Assembly: GCA_903864275.1 (NCBI GenBank)
Contig: CAIPFE010000049.1
Coordinates: 31,912-95,911, forward strand
Direction: 5' to 3'
DNA length: 64,000 nucleotides
Origin: an uncultured Mucilaginibacter sp.
Lineage (GTDB): Bacteria > Bacteroidota > Bacteroidia > Sphingobacteriales > Sphingobacteriaceae
The notes beneath the pieces are model-generated. The model saw only the letters and a list, made by a program, of their open reading frames with translations, was not told the DNA's origin and did not search any database. Position numbers and translations under genes: made by a program. Every line of letters begins with the position of its first letter. Within the stretch, counting starts at the first letter, position 1. This document shows positions 7,932-16,711 of the stretch, piece by piece.

Positions 7932-10098
7932 ATTTTACAAGCAACATGATGGAATGGATTGTGGCCCAACATGCCTTCGCATGATTGCGAAACATTACGG
8001 GCAGAATTATAGGCAGCAAACGCTTAATAAAATGTGCGAGATCAATAGGGAGGGTGTTTCTCTGTTGGGTATCAGCGACGCCGCCGAGAAAATTGGCTTC
8101 CGTACATTAGGCGCCAAGCTAAATTCGCAACAATTAAAACAAGCCGAGCTGCCCTGCATTTTGCATTGGCGGCAATACCATTTTGTGGTACTTTATAAAA
8201 TTAAAAATAATAAATACTTTTTGGCCGACCCTGCCGCCGGCTTAGTTATACTTGAGGAAGCAGACTTCAACAGTAGCTGGCAGTCGGACAAAGAAAATAC
8301 TGAAGGTATCGCGCTTCTACTGACCCCTACGCCGCAATTTTACGAACAGGAAGATGAAAAAGGCAGCGAGGTACGATGGTCTTTCCTACTACGGTATTTG
8401 ATAACCTATCGTAAATTAGTTATCCAGCTAATATTTGGCATGGGCATGGGCTGTTTGCTACAGCTTATCACGCCTTTTTTAACGCAATCCATTGTTGATA
8501 TTGGCATCAATACCCGTAACCTAAATTTTATCTATATTATACTTATTGCGCAAACCGCGCTTATCATTGGGCGGGTAAGCGTGGAATTCATCCGGTCGTG
8601 GATATTGCTGCATATCAGTACAAGGGTAAATATCTCCATCCTCACCGATTTCTTGATTAAACTCATGAAATTGCCGATGAGCTTTTTCGATACCAAAATG
8701 ATGGGTGATATTATGCAGCGGATGAGTGATCAAAGAAATATCCAAACCTTTTTAACCGGCTCAACGCTAACCACGATGTTTTCCATGTTCAACCTGCTGG
8801 TTTTCTCGGTGGTGCTGGCCTATTACAATATCAGTATTTTCTTTGTGTTCGTGGTAAGCAGTACGTTGTACACGGCCTGGATAGTGCTTTTTTTAAAGCG
8901 CCGCCGCTCGCTTAACTACAAAAGCTTTGACGTTTCGGCCAAAAACCAAAGCAGCATTGTACAACTGATAGGCGGAATGCAGGAAATAAAGCTGAACAAC
9001 TGCGAGCAGCAAAAGCGCTGGGAGTGGGAACACATTCAGGCCCGGTTATTTAAATTTAATGTAAAAACCCTTGCGCTTAGCCAGTACCAGCAGGGCGGCG
9101 CAACTTTTATCAATGAAGGTAAAAACATACTGATCACTTTTTTAAGCGCCGAAGCGGTAATCAATGGTAACTTAACTTTGGGCGCCATGGTAGCTATACA
9201 ATATATTGTCGGCCAGTTAAGCAGCCCGATTGAACAGTTATTAGGTTTTATACAGGGTTTCCAGGATGCGAAGATCAGTTTGGAGCGGTTGAACGAAATC
9301 CACCAGATGCAGGATGAAGAGCCTGCCGGTAAAGAATGGAACCATATACTTCCCGAAAATAAAAGTCTGTCCATTAATAACCTCACGTTTCGGTATCCGG
9401 GCGCAGGCAATGAACCCGTGCTTGAAAATATAAATCTGCAAATCCCGGAAGGTAAAACCACCGCGATTGTAGGTATGAGCGGCAGCGGTAAAACCACCAT
9501 ATTAAAGTTACTGCTCCGGTTTTACGAGCCTCAAAAAGGGGAAATAAAAGTAGGCGATCAGCCCATCAGTAATATTGGCTTTAAAACCTGGCGCGGCCAA
9601 TGCGGCGTAGTAATGCAGGACGGCTTTATTTTCTCGGATAATATTGAACGTAATATTGCGGTAGGGGATGAATATCCCGACAAAATAAAACTGCGGCATG
9701 CGATCAAAGTAGCCAACATACAGGATTTTATTGACAGCTTGCCCTTGGGCCTCAACACGAAAATAGGAGCCGAAGGTAATGGCATAAGCCAGGGCCAGCG
9801 CCAAAGGATGCTGATAGCACGGGCGGTTTACAAAGACCCGCAGTACCTGTTCTTTGACGAGGCCACCAATGCGCTTGACGCCAATAACGAGCGGATAATT
9901 ATGAATAACCTGCACGAGTTTTTTACACGGCGTACGGTGATCATCGTGGCGCACCGCCTAAGCACGGTAAGCAACGCCGATAATATTATTGTGCTTGATA
10001 AAGGCCGCATTATCGAGCAGGGTACGCATCATGAGTTAACGTCTCTGAAGGGAGACTACTATCAGTTGGTTAAAAACCAATTGGAATTGGGGACGTGA
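7921..10098 (+). CDS. Peptidase-domain ABC exporter (C39 / PCAT type)
   Basis: This 725-aa bacteriocin-type exporter cuts the leader and moves the peptide across the inner membrane. The C39 peptidase domain (1-~130) has Q8, the catalytic C14 in DGMDCGPTC, H87 and D103. Six membrane segments follow (about 155-445). The ATPase domain has Walker A GMSGSGKTT, a Q-loop in VVMQDGF, a signature variant GISQGQRQR, Walker B YLFFDEATNALD and the H-loop AHRLS. The length is normal for the family. The start overlaps the upstream glycosyltransferase-like gene by 11 bp. The double-glycine-type peptide at 2902 is the obvious substrate. Strong call. Confidence 0.93.
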   Translation: MSFKFYKQHDGMDCGPTCLRMIAKHYGQNYRQQTLNKMCEINREGVSLLGISDAAEKIGFRTLGAKLNSQQLKQAELPCILHWRQYHFVVLYKIKNNKYFLADPAAGLVILEEADFNSSWQSDKENTEGIALLLTPTPQFYEQEDEKGSEVRWSFLLRYLITYRKLVIQLIFGMGMGCLLQLITPFLTQSIVDIGINTRNLNFIYIILIAQTALIIGRVSVEFIRSWILLHISTRVNISILTDFLIKLMKLPMSFFDTKMMGDIMQRMSDQRNIQTFLTGSTLTTMFSMFNLLVFSVVLAYYNISIFFVFVVSSTLYTAWIVLFLKRRRSLNYKSFDVSAKNQSSIVQLIGGMQEIKLNNCEQQKRWEWEHIQARLFKFNVKTLALSQYQQGGATFINEGKNILITFLSAEAVINGNLTLGAMVAIQYIVGQLSSPIEQLLGFIQGFQDAKISLERLNEIHQMQDEEPAGKEWNHILPENKSLSINNLTFRYPGAGNEPVLENINLQIPEGKTTAIVGMSGSGKTTILKLLLRFYEPQKGEIKVGDQPISNIGFKTWRGQCGVVMQDGFIFSDNIERNIAVGDEYPDKIKLRHAIKVANIQDFIDSLPLGLNTKIGAEGNGISQGQRQRMLIARAVYKDPQYLFFDEATNALDANNERIIMNNLHEFFTRRTVIIVAHRLSTVSNADNIIVLDKGRIIEQGTHHELTSLKGDYYQLVKNQLELGT

Positions 10099-10141
10099 TT
10101 AGTCATTAGGTCATTGGTTTAGTTTACCTTAACATTTAAAT

Positions 10142-10897
10142 ATGCCATCTATTTATACAGATACAAATCTTCCGTCCCGTCATTCGGGTGATATACAGGA
10201 TATTATAACTACAGTCCCTTCGTGGCTGCTGCGGTGGGGAATTACCTTATTTTTCGGAATATTGGTTTTGATTATTGGGCTTGCCGCCTTTATCCGGTAC
10301 CCATATGTTATTAAGACCCAATTAAAAATAGATTCGTTAAACCCGCCAAAACCAGTAGCAACAAAAATACCTGGTAAATTAATTAAGTTGATGATAACCC
10401 AAAATCAAACCGTAATTGCTGAGCAGCCATTAGCCTGGCTGGAAAGTACAGTTGATAATAATAAGTATCTAATGGTTGCCCCACAGGCTGGCAGGGTCGT
10501 ATTTGCAAGTATTATACAGGAAGACCAGGAATTAAACATGAACCAAGAGGTTTTTTATATCATTCCGGCCAATGAAGAATTTTTTGGGGAAATGGTTATA
10601 CCTCAGGATAACATGGGTAAAATAAAGGAAGGGCAGCAAGTTTTAATTAAGCTTAAAGCTTATCCTTTCGAAGAATACGGAATGATTAGCGGAAAGATTA
10701 AAAATTTAGCGGAAGTTCCGAATAAGGATGGTGTTTTTATATCGACGGTTGATTTTAAAATAAAAACCTCATCCGATCTGAAAAAACCGATCCATTTAAA
10801 ACGAGGGATGATGGCCGACGCTGAAATCGTAACACAGGATGCAACCGTTTTACAGCGCCTTAGTCGAAGCTTTTTTAAAACTGTCAGTAGTAAATAA
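10142..10897 (+). CDS. HlyD-family membrane fusion protein
   Basis: This 251-aa periplasmic adaptor has one membrane segment near residues 34-56 after a cytoplasmic N-terminus that starts MPSIYTDTNLPS. A lipoyl-like half motif (VATKIPGKLIKLMI with LAWLESTV) and a beta-barrel domain follow. The long coiled-coil hairpin of classic HlyD is missing: only ~20 residues separate the lipoyl halves, so it is a short type often paired with peptidase-containing ABC exporters in Bacteroidota. It lies 43 bp after the exporter gene and ends the operon. It should link the exporter to an outer-membrane channel, but no TolC is encoded nearby. Confidence 0.85.
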   Translation: MPSIYTDTNLPSRHSGDIQDIITTVPSWLLRWGITLFFGILVLIIGLAAFIRYPYVIKTQLKIDSLNPPKPVATKIPGKLIKLMITQNQTVIAEQPLAWLESTVDNNKYLMVAPQAGRVVFASIIQEDQELNMNQEVFYIIPANEEFFGEMVIPQDNMGKIKEGQQVLIKLKAYPFEEYGMISGKIKNLAEVPNKDGVFISTVDFKIKTSSDLKKPIHLKRGMMADAEIVTQDATVLQRLSRSFFKTVSSK

Positions 10898-10936
10898 AAA
10901 AGTCATATTATGTGACGACGACTTCTCGTTTACCTT

Positions 10937-11563
10937 CTAATGATTAAATCGTCGTTTACTCAATTTCTTTAACACGGGTTTTCTGACTGTTTTAATCGTT
11001 TTTGTTAACAGTAATCGGCCATTTTCCATTCTAATAACTATTTTCTCTGCTTGCTCAGGATTGCTCATATAAATGCTGTCAGCCCATTTTGTGGAACTTG
11101 TGTCAACTTGCCGCAGCAAACGGTACTTAATATCAACTGCCTGTAAACGGTCGTTCTCTGACAACAAATGGCCGCATAATCCTGTACTGATAGCCGTTAC
11201 AATTAACAATATCATTCCGGCAATAATCCAGCCCTTAGTTTTAAAATCAAACTGGTGTTTAACTTTTACGGGTAATGCTTTTTGTATGGCCTCCAATATA
11301 CCTTTTGATTCAGTTAATGTATTTTGGATTTGCCCTGCCGGGTAACTGATATTTAGTTGGCCTACGACCGTCTTTAATGCTTCACTTTCCTTATTGTATT
11401 TAAGCAAAAAGACTTCAAAAGTTCGTTTTAATGCTTCAAAGTGAGGTGTATAATCGGTGATTTTTATTTCTCGCTTATCAATTTCGGTCACTTTTTTAAC
11501 AATGCTATCCATTAATTCATCTACCCCGTCCATCCTTTCGGTAAGTTCATGTAATTCTTTCAT
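10937..11563 (-). CDS. Mobilization-module accessory membrane protein
   Basis: This 208-aa protein has a predicted coiled coil (about 1-100), one membrane segment (about 112-130, WIIAGMILLIVTAISTGLCG) and a basic C-terminus (KKLSKRRF). Its start overlaps the relaxase stop by 4 bp (ATGA), so the two are translated together. Proteins of this design sit directly after MobB-type relaxases in Bacteroidota mobilizable elements; the function is unknown. It could tether the relaxosome to the membrane (inference). Confidence 0.6.
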   Translation of the reverse strand: MKELHELTERMDGVDELMDSIVKKVTEIDKREIKITDYTPHFEALKRTFEVFLLKYNKESEALKTVVGQLNISYPAGQIQNTLTESKGILEAIQKALPVKVKHQFDFKTKGWIIAGMILLIVTAISTGLCGHLLSENDRLQAVDIKYRLLRQVDTSSTKWADSIYMSNPEQAEKIVIRMENGRLLLTKTIKTVRKPVLKKLSKRRFNH

Positions 11564-12543
11564 CTTGATATTCCCGCGCTTTGTTCATGTTCCTGTTTCT
11601 TTTTCCTTTTTCTTTCCGGTGTATCATCCTCCTCCGGCATATTTTCAAGCAGGCCGCCTAACAATTGAGTTCCTGTTGATAATACTTGCTTTAGGTAATG
11701 TGTTTCCGGTGCCGGCTTCAGGTAAGTAGTTTGCTCCGGCCTTTGCAGATTGCTTTTTCCCTGTTCAGGGTTTTTCATAGCCTCCCTTAACTGATCTGCT
11801 AAATTCTTTTCCGGCTTTGCCTGCTGCTCAATTGCCTGGCTAAGCCTTGCATAACTTAAACTGCGGTCAATCTCCGACCCTTTAAACTTATATTCACCCT
11901 TGCTGAAACTAACACCCTGTATCTCATTTGTGCCGCTTTTGTATTTGTAAAGCATACCAATTCCCTGTTTTGCCAATACCTGTTTAAGTTCATTAAGGGT
12001 TTTTACTTTTTTGCTGGCCGACTTAATGGCATCGAACAATTCATATTTTATCTTATCCTTGCCTTTAAGTTGCTTCCGATTTACCTGTTCTTTTCCCGGT
12101 GATATATAAAGGCCATGCTTTAAAGTCATATCCTTACATACTTTGACATTCCGTTGCTTTTGAAAATTATCAGCTATGGTTTTACCGTTATTATCAACCC
12201 TGTTGTAAACAATGTGTATATGCGGGTGATCCCTGTCCTGGTGCTTAACAATTAAATACTGCGTATCCTGTATCTTCATTTTTTGCAAATACTCTTTAGC
12301 CATATTTACCATTACTTCATCATTGAGCTTTGACAGATCGTTAATGCTCCAGCTTAAAGCAATGTGTCCAACTGCCTGTCCTAAATTCGGATTGTACTTT
12401 CTTTGCAGGTTAAAATCATTTATCGTTTGATTGGTTTCTTGTATCCGCACACCCGCTCCATCCAGTATTAAGGCATCTTGCTTTTGTATTACATAGCGGA
12501 TGCAACCGCCGAAACTTCTACCCGTTATCACTTTCCCTATCAT
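11560..12543 (-). CDS. mobB: Relaxase / mobilization nuclease (MobB-like, MobP family)
   Basis: This 327-aa conjugative relaxase nicks DNA at oriT. The N-terminal domain has the three-His metal motif H106-P-H108-I-H110 with N114 (HPHIHIVYN) and an early block MIGKVITGRSFGGCIRYV typical of Bacteroidota MobB/BmgA relaxases. The candidate catalytic Tyr lies in YNPNLGQAVGH or nearby. The C-terminal third is charged and probably disordered. Its start lies 26 bp inside the preceding mobA-like gene. Full length for this small relaxase type, so it is probably active in trans with conjugation genes from another element. Confidence 0.88.
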   Translation of the reverse strand: MIGKVITGRSFGGCIRYVIQKQDALILDGAGVRIQETNQTINDFNLQRKYNPNLGQAVGHIALSWSINDLSKLNDEVMVNMAKEYLQKMKIQDTQYLIVKHQDRDHPHIHIVYNRVDNNGKTIADNFQKQRNVKVCKDMTLKHGLYISPGKEQVNRKQLKGKDKIKYELFDAIKSASKKVKTLNELKQVLAKQGIGMLYKYKSGTNEIQGVSFSKGEYKFKGSEIDRSLSYARLSQAIEQQAKPEKNLADQLREAMKNPEQGKSNLQRPEQTTYLKPAPETHYLKQVLSTGTQLLGGLLENMPEEDDTPERKRKKKQEHEQSAGISR

Positions 12544-12922
12544 CTTTGTGGAGCTGTGTTAAAGTATCATCAATTTGTTTCAAGACCTCCTGACATTGAC
12601 GGACTACCCTTAACAGCCCAAGCTGATGTGCCAGCTTAGTCAACTGGTTAAGATTATTGGCAAGTTCTGCAAGCACCCAAAGGATACGCCTTTCATCGGC
12701 TGTCAGCCGGGGTACTACCTTTGCGCTTTTAGCGGATGCTCTTATCCATGTGCTTGATCGCATCCCGGCAGCTTTAGCTTTGTTATCAATCTGAAATCGT
12801 TCTGTAGCCGTCATTCTTACCCGGATTATCAGCTCTCGCCTAACCCTCTTTTTTGGCGCACCGCCTTTATTTTTAGGCTGGCTTATCGGAAGTGTACTAT
12901 TAGTCTTTGCTGTCGTTTCCAT
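12518..12922 (-). CDS. MobA/MobC-like relaxosome accessory protein
   Basis: This 134-aa basic protein is read from the ATG at 12922 (METTAKTNSTL). The frame stays open 38 codons further upstream, but those codons fall in the repeat-rich possible oriT and look non-coding (MCFCCHKNS..). It carries a ribbon-helix-helix-like part (RELIIRVRMTATERFQIDNKA) and a helical block ending LAELANNLNQLTKLAHQ, the hallmark of MobC/plasmid mobilization relaxosome proteins (ANNLNQ..). These proteins bind oriT and help the relaxase. It overlaps the relaxase gene by 26 bp. Confidence 0.85.
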   Translation of the reverse strand: METTAKTNSTLPISQPKNKGGAPKKRVRRELIIRVRMTATERFQIDNKAKAAGMRSSTWIRASAKSAKVVPRLTADERRILWVLAELANNLNQLTKLAHQLGLLRVVRQCQEVLKQIDDTLTQLHKDDRESDNG

Positions 12923-13161
12923 CGGTTCACTCCTTAATTTTTCCACCCTTTTAACCTTTTGCAACCAACGGGCGCAAAAGGCAAGTTTGCCCGGTGCCGA
13001 AGGCTCCGGGGAGTTTTTGTGGCAACAAAAACACAAACTTGCTCTTTATTGGCGGATAGATTGGATGGCTCCCGCAAGCGGGAATTTTTAGTAGCGGCAA
13101 TGCCGCTAAACCACTCATCTGTATATCCGGCTTTACTGTCAAAAAATAAAAGACTTGTGAT
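12923..13161. other. Candidate origin of transfer (oriT)
   Basis: This 239-bp non-coding stretch directly upstream of the mobA-like gene is dense in inverted repeats: GCAAGTTTG (12981-12989) with CAAACTTGC (13034-13042); CCGGTGCC/GGCTCCGG around 12991-13009 with one mismatch; CCCGCAAGCGGG (13071-13082); and TAGCGGCA/TGCCGCTA (13092-13108). Relaxase and MobA genes usually lie next to their oriT, and hairpins at this spot are typical. The nick site cannot be picked by eye. Confidence 0.55.
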
Positions 13162-13500
13162 TTATTTACGCCGTGAAGAAAAGTTCTTGCGGGGTAATTG
13201 GATGTTTTCGCGTAGTTCGTTAAACGTATGTTTACGACCCTGCCTGATCCATTCCTCCAGCTCTGATTTGTAGAAATAGAGTCGCTTGCCTTGCTTGTTG
13301 ACGGGGATTTCTTTTCGGCTCACCTTACTATAAACGGTGGGTACAGCTAAATCTAAGAACTTGGCAGCCTTTATAATATTAAGTGGTTCATCATATTCCG
13401 GCTGCAATTTTTGCCCTGTAAGTAAGCTTTCGATGTGGCTCACTTTTTCAAGGAGCTGACTGACAGCTTCCGGTAATTTGTCAAATGTTAGTATATCCAT
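13162..13500 (-). CDS. Helix-turn-helix (excisionase/MerR-like) DNA-binding protein
   Basis: This 112-aa protein has an N-terminal helical part (1-35) and a winged HTH of the excisionase type at about 40-90 (LNIIKAAKFLDLAVPTVYSKV, then KRLYFYKSELEEWI). The lysine-rich C-terminus may extend DNA contact. Proteins of this family sit in most Bacteroidota mobile elements, acting as excision directionality factors or local regulators. It faces the possible oriT and is the first gene upstream of the mobilization genes. The fold is clear; the exact role is not. Confidence 0.8.
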   Translation of the reverse strand: MDILTFDKLPEAVSQLLEKVSHIESLLTGQKLQPEYDEPLNIIKAAKFLDLAVPTVYSKVSRKEIPVNKQGKRLYFYKSELEEWIRQGRKHTFNELRENIQLPRKNFSSRRK

Positions 13501-13597
13501 AGCGCATATTTTGTTTTATGCTGCAATGGTAGGGGCTTGCTTTGTGCGGTTACAAGTAGGTAAACAGTAACCTCACTGTTACCTACCCATTTTTTTG

Positions 13598-14599
13598 TTA
13601 TTTTTTGTTACGGGATACCGGCAAAATAAAAAAATCATTATTCTGCTGCTCTATTTTTAGAATTGGAGATTTACAGGGCCTTGATTTAGTAGAGATCATA
13701 CCATTTAAATAACCGTCCGAAAATTCCCTTTGCTCTCCGTCATTACGTAAATACAAAAACTTTGGGGCAATCCATTTTTCAAGGTCTATCAACTGGCAAC
13801 CTACGATCAGTCTTGCATCATAAAGTTGTTTAAAGGCATCGGCCAACTTATTACCATTGTCCCGGAATACTAATGGTGATTCAGGCGTTTGATTATTTAG
13901 CAATAAATTTTCAAGCTTAAAATGGTCTTCTGCTATAAAATATGGTTTAAGGATGTTGTATAATTGATTAGCGGCCCCCTCCTTGAAAGTAGGATACCTG
14001 TTAACTTGCATAGGTGCTTCTTGTTTCGGGGATTTATTTTCGGGTTGCGATATTTCTTCATCTGAATTTAAACTTTCATTAGCAACCGGTTCCTGTTTCT
14101 CCATCACCGCTTCAACATCCCTGATTAGTTCTTTTAAAAAACTTTCCCTTAGCTTAATGGAATCTGCCAGGTCTTCTACGAATTGAGCGGTTACCACCAC
14201 GTCAGCATTATCGCCTTGCAAATTATGTACGATGAATAGCGTGTCGAGCTTTATTGAAAAAGGATAAGAGGCTTTATAATCCTTGTGGTAGTCATGGTAA
14301 TGCTGGTGGTAGTTTTCCCATAATTCTTTAAAGCGGTCGTTTAGTTTATTGAGTTGTGCCAATTGTAAACCTATTCGTTCTTTGTCTAATGCCAGCAGAT
14401 CGATTAGCGCCATGTCCTTCAACACACGTAATTCACTTTTATAAGAGAACGAATCATAATAATGGGTTTCGCGGGTAATATCGTAGGCATCGGTACTTTT
14501 CATTTCCTTAGAATCTGCTTTTATAGGTGCCTCCTGCTTTACCAAGCGCGGATTAAACGTTTGCAAACGGGTAAGGAATGCGGTTAGGTTATTCATCAT
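13598..14599 (-). CDS. Mobile-element protein of unknown function
   Basis: This 333-aa protein is not a family I recognise by name. It has a helical region rich in His/Tyr (HQHYHDYHKDYKASYPF, about 110-126), an acidic linker (about 170-200) and a C-terminal part with an HTH-like helix pair (KLADAFKQLYDARLIVGCQL). It lies 97 bp upstream of the HTH gene in the same direction, and similar unnamed genes occupy this place in Bacteroidota mobilizable elements. There is no signal peptide or membrane segment. A second ATG two codons in is also possible. Confidence 0.6.
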   Translation of the reverse strand: MMNNLTAFLTRLQTFNPRLVKQEAPIKADSKEMKSTDAYDITRETHYYDSFSYKSELRVLKDMALIDLLALDKERIGLQLAQLNKLNDRFKELWENYHQHYHDYHKDYKASYPFSIKLDTLFIVHNLQGDNADVVVTAQFVEDLADSIKLRESFLKELIRDVEAVMEKQEPVANESLNSDEEISQPENKSPKQEAPMQVNRYPTFKEGAANQLYNILKPYFIAEDHFKLENLLLNNQTPESPLVFRDNGNKLADAFKQLYDARLIVGCQLIDLEKWIAPKFLYLRNDGEQREFSDGYLNGMISTKSRPCKSPILKIEQQNNDFFILPVSRNKK

Positions 14600-14906
14600 A
14601 GGTAGAATATTGGTGGGGCAAATTTAGGCTATTTGTTTTTATAGTTACATAATCGTGCCTATTTGTCGTTCAATCTAAGTTTATTAATCGTATATTTTCG
14701 TATCAAATTGTCCAGCGATGTTATAGAGATCATGAAACGGGGGGGGTGTTAGTTGCTGCAATTACTACCCACTTCACCACCCACATTGACCTCTAACAAG
14801 AAATGTTATTTACCTGTAAACAGTTATTAAAAAGGCATTTATAAATAAATCTGATATACAAACAAGGGTTGCTATTGCTTTTTACTACCCACTTTACTAC
14901 CCGGAA
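14600..14906. other. Intergenic stretch with paired direct repeats
   Basis: No ORF is seen in these 307 bases. They contain a run of eight G near 14738-14745 and two copies of TTACTACCCACTT (14762-14774 and 14882-14894), each followed by a further AC[C/T]ACCC word. These may bind a regulator or mark an old junction in the element. Confidence 0.4.
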
Positions 14907-16292
14907 TTATGCTGCTGGAGGAGGTAACTGATTGATTACCCACTTTCCCGACCTGTCTGATCCTTCCCTGATAAGAATGCCGAAGCTGCGTAACTTACTG
15001 ATATTATTATCTACCGAAGTTTTCCCTTGCCCGGTTATATCCGACAATTGAGCCTTTGTAACTCTTTCTGAATCATGAATAGCCAATAGTATCTTGGTCA
15101 ATGGGGTAGTTAAATGTAAACTCCAGCCTTCTAACCATTTCTCAAAAACCATTGGGCGATAGAAAATGACGGTAAAAAAACCGCCCATTTCAAATTTAGG
15201 CTCGATCAATTCGGATTCTTTCATAGCATCCCGCATACGGCTAATACCTGATCCGACTTTTTCAACCAAATTGATACGCTGCATCAATCCAAAAATTAAA
15301 GGATTCCTGGAAAAGCTTTTTGTTCCGAATTCCTTTTGCGTAATAGAACTGATCAGGCCACCAGGGTTACTAATTTCTACCCGGTCATCATATATCTCCA
15401 CCATAATCACGGCTCCTTTTTCATAGTAGCTTCGATGACAAAGGGCATTTACTAATGCTTCCCTAAAAACTGTTTCCGGTATTTCAAGTATTTCTTTTCT
15501 TGGGCCACCTTTCTGATTTTCTATTTCGTATCGCAGGTTTAGTTTAGAAATGAGGTACTTTAGCGCTTCTTCGTATTGTACAACCAGGTTGCCCGCAATT
15601 TCTTTGCTATCTAAAATATACCGCTTGTCTATGCCTTTGAAAAGAACACATCTGATAGTGGCATGGCTAATATGGCTTTGTACGTTTTTTGCAAAAAACA
15701 ATACGGCAGCATTAGTTAATTGTTGGTTGTTGGCTGTGAGCCTCAAATTTGTCAGCAAATTAATTTCAGCAAAATTCGCGGTAATACCTGCTTTTCCGGT
15801 AAACTCCTGAAAAGAATTAGCATCAAAGTCGTCCGGATAGTTGAATGAAGGACAGGGAGCTGTATCAAAAAAAATGCTATCTGAATGCTGAAAAAATCTT
15901 CGCATCTGTTCAATGCCTATAACCCTTTCAGAATTGGGGCCGTTACGGACATATATACTCCCTGATACCGCATAAGGCTTTTGCTCTCCGGCAGGGCATT
16001 CAAAACAAAGTATGACTTTCCCGTTTACTTTATGCTCGGATACATTTATAGCCAGCGCGGGATCAATCAGGTTAACTACACCCTGGATTCTGGATCGCTG
16101 TGTATTGTCCATAGTAATCCCTACGACTTGCTGCTTATCATCTATCCCTACCAATAATACACCTCCGTTAGCGTTGGCAAAGGCGCATAATTCAGTGGCC
16201 AATTCACTAAGTTTAGAGGGAAAAGATTGTTTATACTCAACGTTGTAACCTTCTCCTTCCTGTATTAATAGTTCAAGTTCCTGCAATGTCAT
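14907..16292 (-). CDS. AlbA-type DNA-binding / ATPase-fold transcriptional regulator
   Basis: This 461-aa protein has three parts. Residues 5-130 are an AlbA_2 (Schlafen-type) domain with NVEYKQSFP and ANANGGVLLVGIDD. Residues ~260-390 are a GHKL-like ATP-binding fold (ALVNALCHRSYYEKGAVIMVEI, then NLVEKVGSGISRM). The C-terminus is a winged helix (LTKAQLSDITGQGKTSVDNNISKL). This architecture is common in Bacteroidota genomes and mobile elements, where it is annotated as a putative DNA-binding protein or ATP-dependent helicase-like regulator. It is the gene of the module nearest the tRNA. A role in element control or defence is possible; neither is shown. Confidence 0.82.
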   Translation of the reverse strand: MTLQELELLIQEGEGYNVEYKQSFPSKLSELATELCAFANANGGVLLVGIDDKQQVVGITMDNTQRSRIQGVVNLIDPALAINVSEHKVNGKVILCFECPAGEQKPYAVSGSIYVRNGPNSERVIGIEQMRRFFQHSDSIFFDTAPCPSFNYPDDFDANSFQEFTGKAGITANFAEINLLTNLRLTANNQQLTNAAVLFFAKNVQSHISHATIRCVLFKGIDKRYILDSKEIAGNLVVQYEEALKYLISKLNLRYEIENQKGGPRKEILEIPETVFREALVNALCHRSYYEKGAVIMVEIYDDRVEISNPGGLISSITQKEFGTKSFSRNPLIFGLMQRINLVEKVGSGISRMRDAMKESELIEPKFEMGGFFTVIFYRPMVFEKWLEGWSLHLTTPLTKILLAIHDSERVTKAQLSDITGQGKTSVDNNISKLRSFGILIREGSDRSGKWVINQLPPPAA

Positions 16293-16663
16293 AGGTCAAA
16301 ATTAATTAAAAGATCGGGAGGCAGGAGAAAATTGCGTGATGATAATATAGTTATTTCAGAAATATTAAACACCTGTGCTGGTCAAATGCAGCCGATATAA
16401 TTAGGTAAATACTAAAAAACGGGATAAAGTAAAGTACGATTGTTTAATTTCTGCCACCGTAATAAGATAATCTTAAATCAGAGGCATAGTTTATAATGAT
16501 AACAATACGACAATTTGTTGGCCATATTTAGCCCGTTAAATTAAAAATACGTTCTGATTTCCTGTATATCAGCTTCCGCAGTGATCCTAAAAATCGTTGC
16601 TTCTTAGATTATTTTTTTCTATCGGAATGGTTTTTTATCGTATTTGTGTGAGAAATGTGTGAG
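16293..16663. other. Non-coding gap between the mobile module and tRNA-Lys
   Basis: No ORF or RNA is recognised in these 371 bases. The tRNA-proximal end has the 10-mer TGTGTGAGAA twice (16645-16654 and 16656-16665), one base apart. An attachment site could lie here, since the element side of the tRNA is its 3' side, but no matching second copy is visible in the window. Confidence 0.35.
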
Positions 16664-16702
16664 AATAAAAAAGCCATTTACAAATTAGTATCGTAAATGG
16701 CT
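16664..16702 (-). terminator. Rho-independent terminator of tRNA-Lys
   Basis: On the - strand a perfect 10-bp stem AGCCATTTAC/GTAAATGGCT (arms 16693-16702 and 16672-16681, 11-base loop) is followed by TTTTTT. It begins nine bases after the tRNA 3' end. Confidence 0.88.
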
Positions 16703-16711
16703 GATTTTCAG

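Noticed and set aside
12923..13036. Longer N-terminus of the MobA-like protein
   Set aside because: The extra codons are Cys/Pro-rich, lie in the repeat-dense possible oriT, and the ATG at 12922 gives a normal basic start.
14907..16292. Antiphage Schlafen-type defence gene
   Set aside because: The AlbA-like domain alone is common in ordinary regulators, and no defence partner is next to it.
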